Source: Streptomyces maremycinicus
GTDB taxonomy: Bacteria > Actinomycetota > Actinomycetes > Streptomycetales > Streptomycetaceae
Reading direction: 5' to 3'
Length of the DNA stretch: 64,000 nucleotides
NCBI RefSeq assembly: GCF_001184025.1
Contig: NZ_BBYG01000011.1
Span: 331,574-395,573 of the forward strand
Shown: positions 43,946-52,692 of the stretch, one piece after another
Numbering within the stretch: position 1 is the first letter of the stretch
How the letters are laid out: each line of letters opens with the position of its first letter
Notes under the pieces: model-generated
Databases searched by the model: none
What the model saw: only the letters and a program-made list of their open reading frames with translations
What the model was told of the DNA's origin: nothing
Translations under genes and position numbers: made by a program

Positions 43946-45244
43946 TCATTCGCCGCGCAGTTGCTCCAGGTACGGCGCCACGTCGACCTGGATCGACGCG
44001 CCTTCCCGCTGCCCGTACTGACCGGCGATCCCGCTCAGATACGCCGCGATCTCCTTGCGCATGACCTCCGTTTCCGGCAGCACCGCCTCGCCGGTGACGA
44101 TCCGCGTCACCCAGTGCGCCTGGGCCTCCACCATCCGGGTGATCGAGCCGACCGGGCGGACCAGACCGACGAAGAAGAGGCCGGCACGGTCGGGGGCGAC
44201 GACCCGCTTGTAGAGCTCGACCGTGCCCTGCGGTCCCAGCGGGCTGCCGGGCCGGAGGAAGGGGAAACTCATCTGGAAACCGGTGCAGTACACGATCGCG
44301 TCGGCTTGCGTCGACGTGCCGTCGGTGAAGGAGACCCGGCGGCCGTCGAGTGCGTCGATCGCGGGTCTCGGCGTGACCGCGCCGTGGCGGATACGGCTGA
44401 GGATCTCGTCGGAGATGGTGATCGCCGACGAGAAGATCGGGTGATCCGGTTCGGGCAGACCGTAGTCACCGAGCTTGCCGCGGGCCACCAGCAGCGCCTG
44501 CTCGACGAAACGGCGCTGCTCGGCCAGGGACATACTGATCCACCACGGCGCGTCGGCGATCGTGTCGAGGGCCATGCCGAACAACTGCTTGGGCACGATG
44601 TGCAGCCCTCGACGCACCGAGAGGACCGTCTCGTCCGCGTACCGGGAAAGGTCTGCGGCGATGTCCACCGCCGAGGCGCCGAGCCCCACCACGACGACGC
44701 GCTGCCCGGTGTAGTCGCTGCCGTCGCGATAGTCGAACGAATGCTGAATCGTTCCTGTGAACGTCTCGGCACCCCTCGGCAGGGCGGGCATCGACGGCTG
44801 CGAGTTGTGTCCGGAGGCGACGATCACGTGGGTGAAGCGCCGGGACGACGGCGTGCCGTCGGCATCCCGGCTGACGACCGTCCACCCGCCGTCGGCCTCC
44901 TGGCGCACGGACTCCACCGTCGTCCGCAGCTCGATGTGGTCCAGCACGTCGGCCCACTCGGCGAACGAGCGCAGATAGGCCGCTATCTGGCTGTGCCGGG
45001 GGTAGAGCGGGTAGGAGGCGGGCATCGGATAGGCGGAGTAACCCGTGAGCTGCTTGGCGGTGTTGAGATGCAGTGACAGATAGCCGGGACCGCGCTCACC
45101 CGCCTGTGGCTGGCGCCAGATCCCGCCGACGTCGCTCGCCTGCTCCAGACAGACGAAGTCGACACCGGCCGTCTTCAGGGCGTGTGCCGTCGCCAGCCCC
45201 GACAGGCCGGCACCGATCAGACACAGACGCACGGATTCCCCCAC
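43946..45244 (-). CDS. FAD/NAD(P)H-dependent flavin monooxygenase
   Basis: 432 residues. The FAD Rossmann motif is [13 protein letters not shown] (12-24), the NADPH motif is [20 protein letters not shown] (about 187-206), and [21 protein letters not shown] lies in the FMO-type region. Class B monooxygenases insert oxygen into N, S or carbonyl groups. Start GTG 45244 gives the Rossmann motif at normal distance; a second GTG lies at 45232. It is divergent to nothing close: a 214-bp repeat-bearing gap separates it from the gntR gene on the same strand. Substrate unknown. Confidence 0.85.
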   Translation of the reverse strand: MGESVRLCLIGAGLSGLATAHALKTAGVDFVCLEQASDVGGIWRQPQAGERGPGYLSLHLNTAKQLTGYSAYPMPASYPLYPRHSQIAAYLRSFAEWADVLDHIELRTTVESVRQEADGGWTVVSRDADGTPSSRRFTHVIVASGHNSQPSMPALPRGAETFTGTIQHSFDYRDGSDYTGQRVVVVGLGASAVDIAADLSRYADETVLSVRRGLHIVPKQLFGMALDTIADAPWWISMSLAEQRRFVEQALLVARGKLGDYGLPEPDHPIFSSAITISDEILSRIRHGAVTPRPAIDALDGRRVSFTDGTSTQADAIVYCTGFQMSFPFLRPGSPLGPQGTVELYKRVVAPDRAGLFFVGLVRPVGSITRMVEAQAHWVTRIVTGEAVLPETEVMRKEIAAYLSGIAGQYGQREGASIQVDVAPYLEQLRGE

Positions 45245-45334
45245 AGGTGAGACAGCATCTTTTCGCGCACGGGCAGGTCACTGCCCACCTGGCGTTCCCT
45301 TCACTCTTCGCTCACCAGCGACGAGGATCACAGC

Positions 45335-45426
45335 GAGCGGCGAGCGGCGAGCGGCGAGCGGCGAGGCTCGGCCGGGTGCCGGGTGCCGGGTGCCGGGTGC
45401 CGGGTGCCGGGTGCCGGGTGCCGGGG
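45335..45426. repeat. Two adjacent 7-bp tandem arrays
   Basis: GAGCGGC is repeated about four times (45335-45366), then GCCGGGT seven perfect times plus one variant copy (45371-45426). The arrays lie in non-coding DNA between the second gntR gene and the monooxygenase gene. Unit length is not a multiple of three. Confidence 0.95.
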
Positions 45427-45458
45427 AGAAGGGGAGCGACGGGGGAGACGTGGGTTGT

Positions 45459-46157
45459 TCACTCCTGGGCGGATGCCCACAGTCCCCGTACATGCCCGAG
45501 ATGCCGTGTCATGACCTCGCGTACGGCCCGCTCGTCCCGCGCCAGCAGTGCGTCCAGGAGCTCCAGGTGCTCCTCGGCGGAGGCCAGCAGCCGGCCCGAG
45601 GTGGCCAGTGCGGTGAGGCCGTAGAGACGGGCCCGGCCGCGCAGCCCGCGCACCACCTCGACGAGGTGGGAGTTGCCGGCGAGTGCGAGCAGGCCCAGGT
45701 GGAAGCGGGTGTCGGCCTCGACGTAGGCGATGAGATCGCCCGCGACCGCTGCGGCGACGATCTCACGGGCGGCCGGTCGCAGCGCCTCCAGCGACACCGG
45801 GTCTGCGGTCGTCGTCAGTGCCACCACGGTGGGGATCTCGATGAGCGCGCGGACGTGGGTGTACTCGTCGAGCTGGCGGTCGGAGACCTCGGTGACCCGG
45901 AACCCCTTGTTCGGTACCGCGTCCACCAAGCCCTCCTTGGCGAGGTCCAGCATCGCCTCGCGCACCGGGGTCGCCGACACACCGAAGCGGGCGGCCAGGC
46001 CCGGAGCCGAGTACACCTCCCCGGGCAGCAGTTCACCCGCGATCAGCGCGGCCCGCAGAGCATCGGCCACCCGCTCGCGGTAGCTGCTCCGCCGGCCGCC
46101 CAGTGAAGGAAGGGAGGGCACGGCGGCTGCCGGGCTGCTGTCGTGCGGGGCGGCCAT
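45459..46157 (-). CDS. GntR-family regulator (FCD) of the hydroxyproline genes
   Basis: 232 residues. Winged helix at about 25-90 (SAPGLAARFGVSATPVREAMLDLAKEGLVDAVPNKGFRV), then an FCD ligand domain with HVRALIEIPTVVAL and VEADTRFHLGLLALAGNSHL. ATG 46157 has AGGAG at good spacing; upstream in-frame starts add unrelated residues. It is the last gene of a leftward set with hydroxyproline epimerase, deaminase and dehydrogenase, and probably binds the two identical ATATGTCACATG sites at 48285 and 51363. Effector likely a hydroxyproline intermediate; inference. Confidence 0.87.
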   Translation of the reverse strand: MAAPHDSSPAAAVPSLPSLGGRRSSYRERVADALRAALIAGELLPGEVYSAPGLAARFGVSATPVREAMLDLAKEGLVDAVPNKGFRVTEVSDRQLDEYTHVRALIEIPTVVALTTTADPVSLEALRPAAREIVAAAVAGDLIAYVEADTRFHLGLLALAGNSHLVEVVRGLRGRARLYGLTALATSGRLLASAEEHLELLDALLARDERAVREVMTRHLGHVRGLWASAQE

Positions 46158-46273
46158 GAGGATCTCCTGGAACAGGTGCCGTAGAAGGGGCGGTGCCATG
46201 TCACGTACTGCGCTGGATCAGTCTTGCTGTGCGCGGTCAGTATCCACCGCTCCGCCGGCCGTCGCGGTGGGTG

Positions 46274-47275
46274 TCACAGTACGAACCCCGCCGGGAACGG
46301 GTCCGTCGGGTCCAGCAGGTACTGGGCCGTCCCCGTGATCCAGGCGCGGCCGGTGAAGCTGGGCAGGACCGCCGGGCGGCCGGCGACTTCGGTCGTGCCG
46401 AGGAGCCGGCCCGTGAAGCGGGTGCCGATGAAGGACTCGTTGACGAACTCGGTGTGCAGCGGCAGTTCGCCCCGTGCGTGCAACTGTGCCATGCGGGCGC
46501 TCGTCCCCGTACCGCAGGGCGAGCGGTCGAACCAGCCGGGGTGGATGACCATCGCGTGCCGGGAACGACGGGCGGTGGCCCCGGGCGCGTACAGGTGGAC
46601 GTGGTGGCAGCCGCGGATGGACGGGTCCTCGGGATGCACCGGCTCCCGCTCGGAGTCGATCACCTCCATGAGTGACAGACCGGCGCGCAGGATGTCGTCC
46701 TTGCGAGCGCGGTCGAAGGGCAGGCCGAACTCCTCCAGCGGCAGGATCGCGTAGAAGTTGCCGCCGTACGCCAGGTCGTACGTCACCGTACGGCCGTCGG
46801 GCAGCGTCGCCGTGCGATCCAGCGCGACCGCGAAGGAGGGGACGTTGCGCAGGGTCACGGACGTGGCCGTGCCGTCCTCGACCGCCACTTCGGCGACGAC
46901 GGGCCCGGCCGGCGTGTCCAGCCGGATGGTGGTGACCGGTTCGACGACCTCGACCATGCCCGTCTCGACCAGCACCGTCGCCACGCCGATCGTGCCGTGC
47001 CCGCACATCGGCAGATAGCCCGAGACCTCGATGTAGAGGACGCCCCAGTCGCAGTCCGGCCGGGTGGACGGCTGGAGGATCGCGCCGCTCATGGCGGAGT
47101 GCCCCCGTGGCTCGTTCATCAGCAACTGCTTGATCTCGTCGCGGTGTTCACGGAAATGGAGCCGCCGCTCGTTCATCGTCGCGCCGGGGACGGTGCCGAT
47201 CCCGCCGGTGATCACCCGGGTGGGCATGCCCTCGGTGTGCGAGTCGACGGCGTGCAGGACGAGCTTGCTGCGCAC
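46274..47275 (-). CDS. 4-hydroxyproline 2-epimerase (proline racemase family)
   Basis: 333 residues. Both catalytic cysteines are present: Cys91 in LPMCGHGTIGV and Cys254 in SPCGTGTSARMA. This favours a 2-epimerase or racemase over the trans-3-hydroxyproline dehydratases, which lack one. It would convert trans-4-hydroxy-L-proline to cis-4-hydroxy-D-proline. Start ATG 47275 gives the family N-terminus (LHAVDSHTEGMPTRVITGG). Next genes upstream encode the deaminase and dehydrogenase of the same pathway, which supports the hydroxyproline substrate. Confidence 0.9.
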   Translation of the reverse strand: MRSKLVLHAVDSHTEGMPTRVITGGIGTVPGATMNERRLHFREHRDEIKQLLMNEPRGHSAMSGAILQPSTRPDCDWGVLYIEVSGYLPMCGHGTIGVATVLVETGMVEVVEPVTTIRLDTPAGPVVAEVAVEDGTATSVTLRNVPSFAVALDRTATLPDGRTVTYDLAYGGNFYAILPLEEFGLPFDRARKDDILRAGLSLMEVIDSEREPVHPEDPSIRGCHHVHLYAPGATARRSRHAMVIHPGWFDRSPCGTGTSARMAQLHARGELPLHTEFVNESFIGTRFTGRLLGTTEVAGRPAVLPSFTGRAWITGTAQYLLDPTDPFPAGFVL

Positions 47276-47316
47276 GAAGTCCCCTGTTCTCTCGGGAGGT
47301 CGAGTGGTTCGGGCGG

Positions 47317-48261
47317 TTACGAAAGACCGGCCGCGACGGCCTTCTCGGTCGCCGCGCGGACGGCCGCCTCGTGCTCCGGCAGCAGCGGCACCCGCGGCGG
47401 GCGGCAGGCCCCGCCGTGGCGCCCCACGATGTCCATCGAGAGTTTGATCGCCTGGACGAACTCGACCCGCGAGTCCCAGCGCAGCAGCGGGTGCAGCTGA
47501 CGGTAGAGGGGGAGCGCGGTGGCGAGGTCACCGGCGACGGCCGCCCGGTACAGCTCCACCGAGGACTTCGGCAGCGCGTTGGGGTACCCGGCCACCCAGC
47601 CCCGGGCACCGGCCACCGCCAGTTCCAGCAGTACGTCGTCGGCGCCGATCAGCAGATCGAGATCCGGGGCCAGTTCGGCGATCCGGTAGGCGCGGCGGAC
47701 GTCGCCCGAGAACTCCTTGACGGCCTGGACATGGCCCTCGCCGTGCAGGCGCGCCAGCAGTTCGGGGACGAGGTCGACCTTGGTGTCGATCGGGTTGTTG
47801 TACGCCACGACCGGCAGGCCCGCCGCGGCCACCTCCGCGTAATGGGCCACTACGGCACGCTCGTCCGCCCGGTAGGCGTTGGGCGGGAGCAGCATCACCG
47901 CGGCGCAGCCCGCCTCGGCCGCCTGCTCGGTCCAGCGGCGGGCCTCCGCCGAGCCGTACGCGGCGACGCCCGGCATCACCCGCTCCCCGCCGACGGCGGC
48001 CACCGCGGTCTCCACCACCCGGGCGCGCTCCTCGGGCGTGAGCACCTGGTACTCGCCGAGCGAGCCGTTGGGCACGACGCCGTCACAGCCGTTCGCCACC
48101 AGCCAGGCGCAGTGTGCGGCGTACCGCTCGTGGTCGACGGAGAGGTCGTCGCGCAGCGGCAGCGCGGTGGCGACGTGGACGCCCCGCCAGGGGCGGTGCG
48201 GTGAGGTCCCGGGAACGGGCGGAGACGCGGGGGCGGTGGCGCGGGCGGCGGCGAGAGCCAT
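47317..48261 (-). CDS. DapA-family lyase, probable pyrroline-4-hydroxy-2-carboxylate deaminase
   Basis: 314 residues. TIM-barrel family of dihydrodipicolinate synthase: GVHVATALPLRDDLSVDHERY, Schiff-base Lys in VQAVKEFSGD, Tyr in VVAYNNPID and GSLGEYQVLTPEER. In hydroxyproline breakdown this enzyme removes ammonia from the pyrroline to give 2-oxoglutarate semialdehyde. ATG 48261 is preferred because the longer start (48294) overlaps the operator copy and adds residues not expected for the fold. It lies between the epimerase and dehydrogenase genes. Confidence 0.86.
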   Translation of the reverse strand: MALAAARATAPASPPVPGTSPHRPWRGVHVATALPLRDDLSVDHERYAAHCAWLVANGCDGVVPNGSLGEYQVLTPEERARVVETAVAAVGGERVMPGVAAYGSAEARRWTEQAAEAGCAAVMLLPPNAYRADERAVVAHYAEVAAAGLPVVAYNNPIDTKVDLVPELLARLHGEGHVQAVKEFSGDVRRAYRIAELAPDLDLLIGADDVLLELAVAGARGWVAGYPNALPKSSVELYRAAVAGDLATALPLYRQLHPLLRWDSRVEFVQAIKLSMDIVGRHGGACRPPRVPLLPEHEAAVRAATEKAVAAGLS

Positions 48262-48284
48262 GCGGCGATTCCCTTCCTGCGTGG

Positions 48285-48296
48285 CATGTGACATAT
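48285..48296. promoter_or_regulatory. Operator copy 1 for the hydroxyproline regulator
   Basis: On the minus strand it reads ATATGTCACATG, identical to the copy at 51363-51374. The core ATGTCACAT is a near-perfect palindrome of the GntR/FCD type. It sits 24 bases before the deaminase start and touches the stop of the FAD gene, so an internal regulated promoter is likely. Confidence 0.6.
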
Positions 48297-49777
48297 CACT
48301 GTGCGTTCGGTGCGTTCGGTGCGTTCGGTGCGTTCGGTGGGGTCGGTGGGGTCGGTGGGGTCGGTGGGGCCGTCGGGTCGACCGGCTCGGTCGGGTCGGC
48401 CGCCAGCACCCCGAGGGGCACCGGGCGGGCCAGCAGTCGTCGGGCCGGAGCGAGGGCGCAGCCCGCGAGCCCCGCCACGCCGGGCTCGCACACGCGGCCC
48501 TGGCACCAGCCCATCCCGGCCCGGGTCAGCAGCTTCACGGTGCGCAGGTCACCCGCGCCGAGCGTGCCGACGGCCTCGCGGACGGCGCCGGCGGTGACCT
48601 CCTCGCAGCGGCACACGACCGTCTCGTCGGTGACCTGCTCGGTCCATCGGGCGGGCCGGGCGGCGTACGCGGCATCCAATGCCGTGAAGAAGGACCGCAG
48701 CCGGGTACGGGCCCGCGCGGCCGGAGCCCATGCGCGGGGGTCGGGGACGGCGCCCGTCAGCCGTGCCGCCGCCGCCCGTCCGGCGATGTGACCCTCGGCG
48801 AGCGAGAGCGTCGAGCCGCCGATCCCCGTGGTCTCGCCGGCGGCCCACACGCCGGGGACGTCGGTGCGCTGTTCGTCGTCGACGCACACGGCCGTTCCGT
48901 CGAGGCGGCAGCCGAGACCCTCCGCGAGGTCGGTGTGCGGCAGCAGGCCGTGCCCCACGGCGAGGGTGTCGCAGGCGATACGTCGTGCCGTGCCGGGCGC
49001 CGGGCGGCCCGCGGAGTCCAGTGCGGCGACGGTGACGGACTCCAGCCGCCCGGTACCGAGCGCCTCGACCACCACCTGACGCGACATCAACGGCACCCGG
49101 TACAAAGTGAGTCGAGCCGCGTACCCGGCCCCCTCGACGAGCTTCGCGGACGCTGCGACCCAACTCCGCGCGTGACGTACGAAGTCCCGCGGACCGGCCG
49201 ACTCGACCAGGGCGGCGACCCGGGCGCCCGCGGCCGCGAGACCGGTGGCCACGGGAAGCAGCAGCGGCCCCGTACCGGCCACGACCGCCGTACGGCCGGG
49301 CAGTACGAGCCCGCCCTTCAGCAGCGCCTGGGCGCCGCCCGCGGTGACCACGCCGGGCAGGGTCCAGCCGGGGAACGGCAGGACCTTCTCGTAGCCGCCG
49401 GTCGCCAGCAGCACCCCGTGGGCGCGGATCGCGACGGACTCCTCCTGCTCGGACCCGATGAGCGCGTGGACGGTGAACCCGCCCGATTCCCGCTCCACAC
49501 ACCACACATGATGCTCACTCAGGTGCGTGACCCGGTCGGCGGCGAGATGAGTGTCGAGCGTGGCCCGCAGCCGCCGCCAGGTGCGCCACTGGTGATGGAG
49601 GGCCTGGGGGCGCCGGGCGCCGAGTCCTCGCGCGGGCTGCCGGTAGAACTGTCCGCCCGCCTCGGCGGCCGAGTCGATCAGCACCACGCGCACACCATCG
49701 GCGGCGGCCGCGACGGCGGCGGCGAGGCCGGCCGGGCCCGCGCCGATCACCGCCAGCACCGGCCGGTGCTCAGTCAT
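48296..49777 (-). CDS. FAD-dependent dehydrogenase subunit with BFD-like Cys region (D-hydroxyproline dehydrogenase, large subunit)
   Basis: 493 residues. N-terminal FAD motif VIGAGPAGLAAAVAAAADG, second dinucleotide motif VVAGTGPLLLPVATGLAAAGA, and a C-terminal cysteine cluster (VVCRCEEVTAGAV, GMGWCQGRVCEP) like the opine oxidase/HcnB group. It works with the 2Fe-2S protein and the small oxidase encoded upstream (8-bp overlap) to oxidise cis-4-hydroxy-D-proline. The C-terminus ends in PPT and PNA tripeptides from a 9-bp DNA repeat (48301-48372), which looks added to an otherwise normal protein. Confidence 0.85.
   Translation of the reverse strand: MTEHRPVLAVIGAGPAGLAAAVAAAADGVRVVLIDSAAEAGGQFYRQPARGLGARRPQALHHQWRTWRRLRATLDTHLAADRVTHLSEHHVWCVERESGGFTVHALIGSEQEESVAIRAHGVLLATGGYEKVLPFPGWTLPGVVTAGGAQALLKGGLVLPGRTAVVAGTGPLLLPVATGLAAAGARVAALVESAGPRDFVRHARSWVAASAKLVEGAGYAARLTLYRVPLMSRQVVVEALGTGRLESVTVAALDSAGRPAPGTARRIACDTLAVGHGLLPHTDLAEGLGCRLDGTAVCVDDEQRTDVPGVWAAGETTGIGGSTLSLAEGHIAGRAAAARLTGAVPDPRAWAPAARARTRLRSFFTALDAAYAARPARWTEQVTDETVVCRCEEVTAGAVREAVGTLGAGDLRTVKLLTRAGMGWCQGRVCEPGVAGLAGCALAPARRLLARPVPLGVLAADPTEPVDPTAPPTPPTPPTPPNAPNAPNAPNAQ
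48301..48372. repeat. 9-bp tandem repeat, eight units, at the 3' end of the FAD gene
   Basis: Four GTGCGTTCG units (48301-48336), then four GTGGGGTCG-type units (48337-48372) encode PNA and PPT tripeptides on the minus strand. Directly adjacent to the operator copy. Confidence 0.95.
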
Positions 49778-50204
49778 GGCGGCCCGCCTTCCCGCGCCGC
49801 GCCTCGTCGTCGCCCGTCTCCCCTCGGCCCGTCTCCCCTTGACCCGTCTCCTCGCGGCCCGTCTGCCTCTGGCCCGTCGCCTCGTCGTCCGTCACCTCCT
49901 GGCCCGTTTCCTCGCGGCCCGTTCCGAACTGCGTACGGATGTCCGCGCCCGGCACCGCCGCCACCAGGCAGGCCCGTAGGCCGGGGCGGCCGTCCACGGT
50001 CACCAGACAGTCGAAGCACACGCCGATCCCGCAGAAGACCCCGCGCGTACGCCCCTCGAACCGCGTGGTGCGCCAGGCCGTGACGCCGGACGCCCACAGC
50101 GCGGCGGCGACCGTCTGACCGGGCAGGGCCTCGATCACCCGGCCGTCGAAGGTGACGGTGAACGGGGCGCCGGGCCGGGCCCGGGTCAGCTTCAGGGGAT
50201 CCAA
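49770..50204 (-). CDS. 2Fe-2S ferredoxin-like subunit of the D-hydroxyproline dehydrogenase
   Basis: 144 residues from a TTG start at 50204. The start is fixed by a perfect GAGGAGG site 7 bases upstream inside the end of the oxidase gene. The plant-type 2Fe-2S cysteines lie in GVFCGIGVCFDCLV plus LRACL. Residues about 95-144 form a hydrophilic tail of REETGQ/RGETG-like repeats absent from the fold. It passes electrons within the three-part complex. It overlaps both neighbours (13 and 8 bases). Confidence 0.88.
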   Translation of the reverse strand: MDPLKLTRARPGAPFTVTFDGRVIEALPGQTVAAALWASGVTAWRTTRFEGRTRGVFCGIGVCFDCLVTVDGRPGLRACLVAAVPGADIRTQFGTGREETGQEVTDDEATGQRQTGREETGQGETGRGETGDDEARRGKAGRHD

Positions 50205-51355
50205 GGCGCGGCCTCCTCGGGGAAGCGGTCGGGGCGGAACGGGGTCAGGTCCAGTTCCGGGTCCCGGCCGGTGAGCGTCTGCGCGATCAGGTGACCGGTG
50301 CCGGTCGCCAGCCCGATGCCCGCGCCCTCGTGCCCGCAGGCGTGGAACAGACCGGGCACCCGCGGGTCCGGCCCGACGGCGGGCAGACGGTCGGGCAGAC
50401 AGGGGCGGAAGCCGAGGTAGGCGCGCATCGCCCGTACGTGTTCCAGGAACGGGAACAGGCGCGTCGCGCCCGCAGCCAGCGCGCGGACGACCGGCAGCGA
50501 GAAGGACCGGTCGAAGCCGACCCGTTCACGGCTCGCGCCGATCAGCACGGGCCCGGCGGCGGTGCCCTCGACGACCGGCGAGGTCTTCAGGGCGGCCGAG
50601 TCGCTCGCCACGTCGTCCACGTAGTCGGCGGTGTACACCTTGTGCCGCACCCGGCGCGGCAGCGGCTCGGTGACCAGGACGAAGCCGCGGCGGGGGAGCA
50701 CGGGCAGCCGGACCCCGGCCAGCGCGGCGACCTCGGCCCCCCAGGTCCCGGCCGCGTTCACCACGGCCGGCGCCAGGATGTCGCCCCGGTCGGTCCGTAC
50801 GCCGCGCACGGCACCGGCGGTGTCGCGCAGTACCCGGGTCACCGTGCGGCCGGTCTCCAGACGCGCGCCCGAGGCCCGTACGAGGTGGGCCGCTGCCAGG
50901 GTGGGCATCACCTGGGCGTCCTGCGGGTAGAGCACGCCGCCCGCGAGACCGTCCGCCAGGTGGGGCTCCAGTTCGTGGAGTTGATCCGCCGGGACCCGGA
51001 CCGTCGTCACCCCGGCCGTGCGCTGCGCGGCCGCCAGGTCGGTGAGGGCGGTGAGCGACGCGGGGGTGGAGGCGACGACCAGGCCGCCCTTGGGCTCGTA
51101 CTCGACGGCCGTGCCCAGCTCCTGGGCCAACTCGCCCCACAGGGTGGCGGACTTGAGGGCCAGTCGGAGCTCGGGTCCGGGTTCCTTGTCGGACACCAGG
51201 AGATTGCCCTCGCCCGCGCCGGTCGTACCGCCGGCCAGCGGGCCCCGGTCGACCAGGATCACGTCCAGTCCGGCACGGGCCGCGTACAGCGCGCAGGCGG
51301 CGCCCACCATGCCGGCGCCGACGACCACTACGTCACCGCTCGGTCGCTTGGTCAC
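50192..51355 (-). CDS. FAD-dependent D-amino-acid oxidase-family subunit (D-hydroxyproline dehydrogenase)
   Basis: 387 residues, DAO/glycine oxidase family. VVVVGAGMVGAACALYAARAG binds FAD; GGTTGAGEGNLLVSDKEPG and CGHEGAGIGLATGTGHLIAQ close the cofactor site. Expected to oxidise cis-4-hydroxy-D-proline to the pyrroline. GTG 51355 is the only start close to the Rossmann strand; no Shine-Dalgarno precedes it, and the operator ends 8 bases upstream, so a leaderless or very short leader is possible. First gene of the leftward operon. Confidence 0.86.
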   Translation of the reverse strand: MTKRPSGDVVVVGAGMVGAACALYAARAGLDVILVDRGPLAGGTTGAGEGNLLVSDKEPGPELRLALKSATLWGELAQELGTAVEYEPKGGLVVASTPASLTALTDLAAAQRTAGVTTVRVPADQLHELEPHLADGLAGGVLYPQDAQVMPTLAAAHLVRASGARLETGRTVTRVLRDTAGAVRGVRTDRGDILAPAVVNAAGTWGAEVAALAGVRLPVLPRRGFVLVTEPLPRRVRHKVYTADYVDDVASDSAALKTSPVVEGTAAGPVLIGASRERVGFDRSFSLPVVRALAAGATRLFPFLEHVRAMRAYLGFRPCLPDRLPAVGPDPRVPGLFHACGHEGAGIGLATGTGHLIAQTLTGRDPELDLTPFRPDRFPEEAAPWIP

Positions 51356-51362
51356 GGCAGTA

Positions 51363-51374
51363 ATATGTCACATG
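51363..51374. promoter_or_regulatory. Operator copy 2 for the hydroxyproline regulator
   Basis: ATATGTCACATG on the plus strand, the same 12-mer as at 48285-48296 (there in reverse). It lies immediately before the GTG start of the oxidase gene, so bound regulator would block transcription start. Confidence 0.65.
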
Positions 51375-51433
51375 GTCCCGAGGCGAGGAAGAAGGCCGAG
51401 ACCAGGGGAGACCCGCTCGGCGGGGCCGCGGGC

Positions 51434-52327
51434 TCAGTCGAACTCGCTGGGCTCCGCTGCCGGGGAGCGGCCTTCCAGCACGTCCTTGAGGCGAGTGGTG
51501 CCGTGGCTGACCGCGTCCTCGGTGCTGTCGTGGTCCGCGCCGTCCGAACCGCCGTTGGTGACCGTGATCGCGTCGTCCCCCACCCGTACGACGGCGACGT
51601 CCATGGTGAGGGTCACCGGGGTGCCGCCCGAGGGGCCCGCGACCGTCACGGTCAGGCCCTGCCGGGTGTCGCCCTCCTTGGGCAGGGAGGCCTCGACGAC
51701 CTGCACGGTGCGGGTGGATCCGTCGGAGCCGACCGCGTTGAACTGGTCGCACGCGGTCGGCAGCGACTTCAGCCAGTCGAACGACTGGTCCAGGCCGGCC
51801 GGCTGGTAGGCGGCGACCTGGTACAGCAGCCGGGAGTTGCCCTCGGTGAAGCCGGTGAGCGCCGACGGGCCGGGTGGGGGCCCCAGGAGGTCCTCGTCGT
51901 AGAGCCCGTCCAGCAGGCGCTGGCAGTCCGCCGCCTGTGTCTTGCCGGTGAGGAACTGGGCGGCGTCGACCGTGCCGATGAGCATCCGGTTCCGCCAGCT
52001 GGCCGCGGTTTTCACCTGCGTCCAGTTGTCCTCGAGGTCTCCCTCGGTGATCAGCGCCGTCCGGGCGCCGGCCGAGGTCAGCGGCGTGACGGTGGCGGAG
52101 GGGGTGGCGGTGCGGGTACCGGCGGCCGAGGAGGCGGCACTCGATGCGGTCGACGCGCTGTCGTCCCCGTCGTCGGAGCAGGCGGCCGTGGCGAGCAGAG
52201 TCCCGACGGCCAGGGCGAGGCCCAGCGCCCGGGTCGGACGGCCGGGACGCGCCGGCCCTGCCGGTCCGGGCGGTCCGGCGGGACGGGACGGGGTGGACGG
52301 ACGGGACGACTGGCGAGGACTGGTCAC
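51434..52327 (-). CDS. Putative lipoprotein of unknown function
   Basis: 297 residues. A long Pro/Arg-rich N-region precedes a hydrophobic segment and lipobox (LGLALAVGTLLATAAC, Cys about 50), then an Ala/Ser/Thr linker and a soluble domain of about 200 residues with two cysteines that may pair (ADCQRLL, LPTACDQF). GTG 52327 has an AGGAGGT site. The domain resembles the sensor-type extracytoplasmic domains common in Streptomyces lipoproteins; I do not recognise a function. It is divergent from the nucleotidyltransferase gene. Confidence 0.75.
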   Translation of the reverse strand: MTSPRQSSRPSTPSRPAGPPGPAGPARPGRPTRALGLALAVGTLLATAACSDDGDDSASTASSAASSAAGTRTATPSATVTPLTSAGARTALITEGDLEDNWTQVKTAASWRNRMLIGTVDAAQFLTGKTQAADCQRLLDGLYDEDLLGPPPGPSALTGFTEGNSRLLYQVAAYQPAGLDQSFDWLKSLPTACDQFNAVGSDGSTRTVQVVEASLPKEGDTRQGLTVTVAGPSGGTPVTLTMDVAVVRVGDDAITVTNGGSDGADHDSTEDAVSHGTTRLKDVLEGRSPAAEPSEFD

Positions 52328-52692
52328 GAATACCTCCTGAGGACGGTTCGGGGACGGGGCGGGACGGGGCCGGTCCCCGCGCGGGCGCGCCCCGGGGCGG
52401 GTTCCCGAGGGTTTCCTCTCGTCGACCTGGGTGCTTGCCGGGCACCCTGTGGGCTCTGCTGGTGCTGCGTCTGCCCCTACACGGCACCACCGGCCGGGCC
52501 GCGCGACCAGCGCACTGATCCGTACGGGTGAAGTCGGTGGGCCGGGCGGGGCAAGGGGGCGGGCGCCCGGGGAAGGGGCTGTCCGGGCGGAAAATGCCGG
52601 GTGGTCCGGGCCTGGTCCGGGGCATCATGGCGGTCCTGCCGCCCGGCCGCCGGGGGCGGGTGATCATCATCGGGGAACGACCGGGGGCACCT
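52328..52692. other. G-rich intergenic region between divergent genes
   Basis: 365 bp. It holds the ribosome site and probable promoter of the leftward lipoprotein and the upstream region of the nucleotidyltransferase. An in-frame ATG at 52627 could extend the latter. No repeat or hairpin of note. Confidence 0.4.

Noticed and set aside
45371..45426. CRISPR array
   Set aside because: Units are only 7 bp with no spacers and no cas genes nearby; it is a simple tandem repeat.
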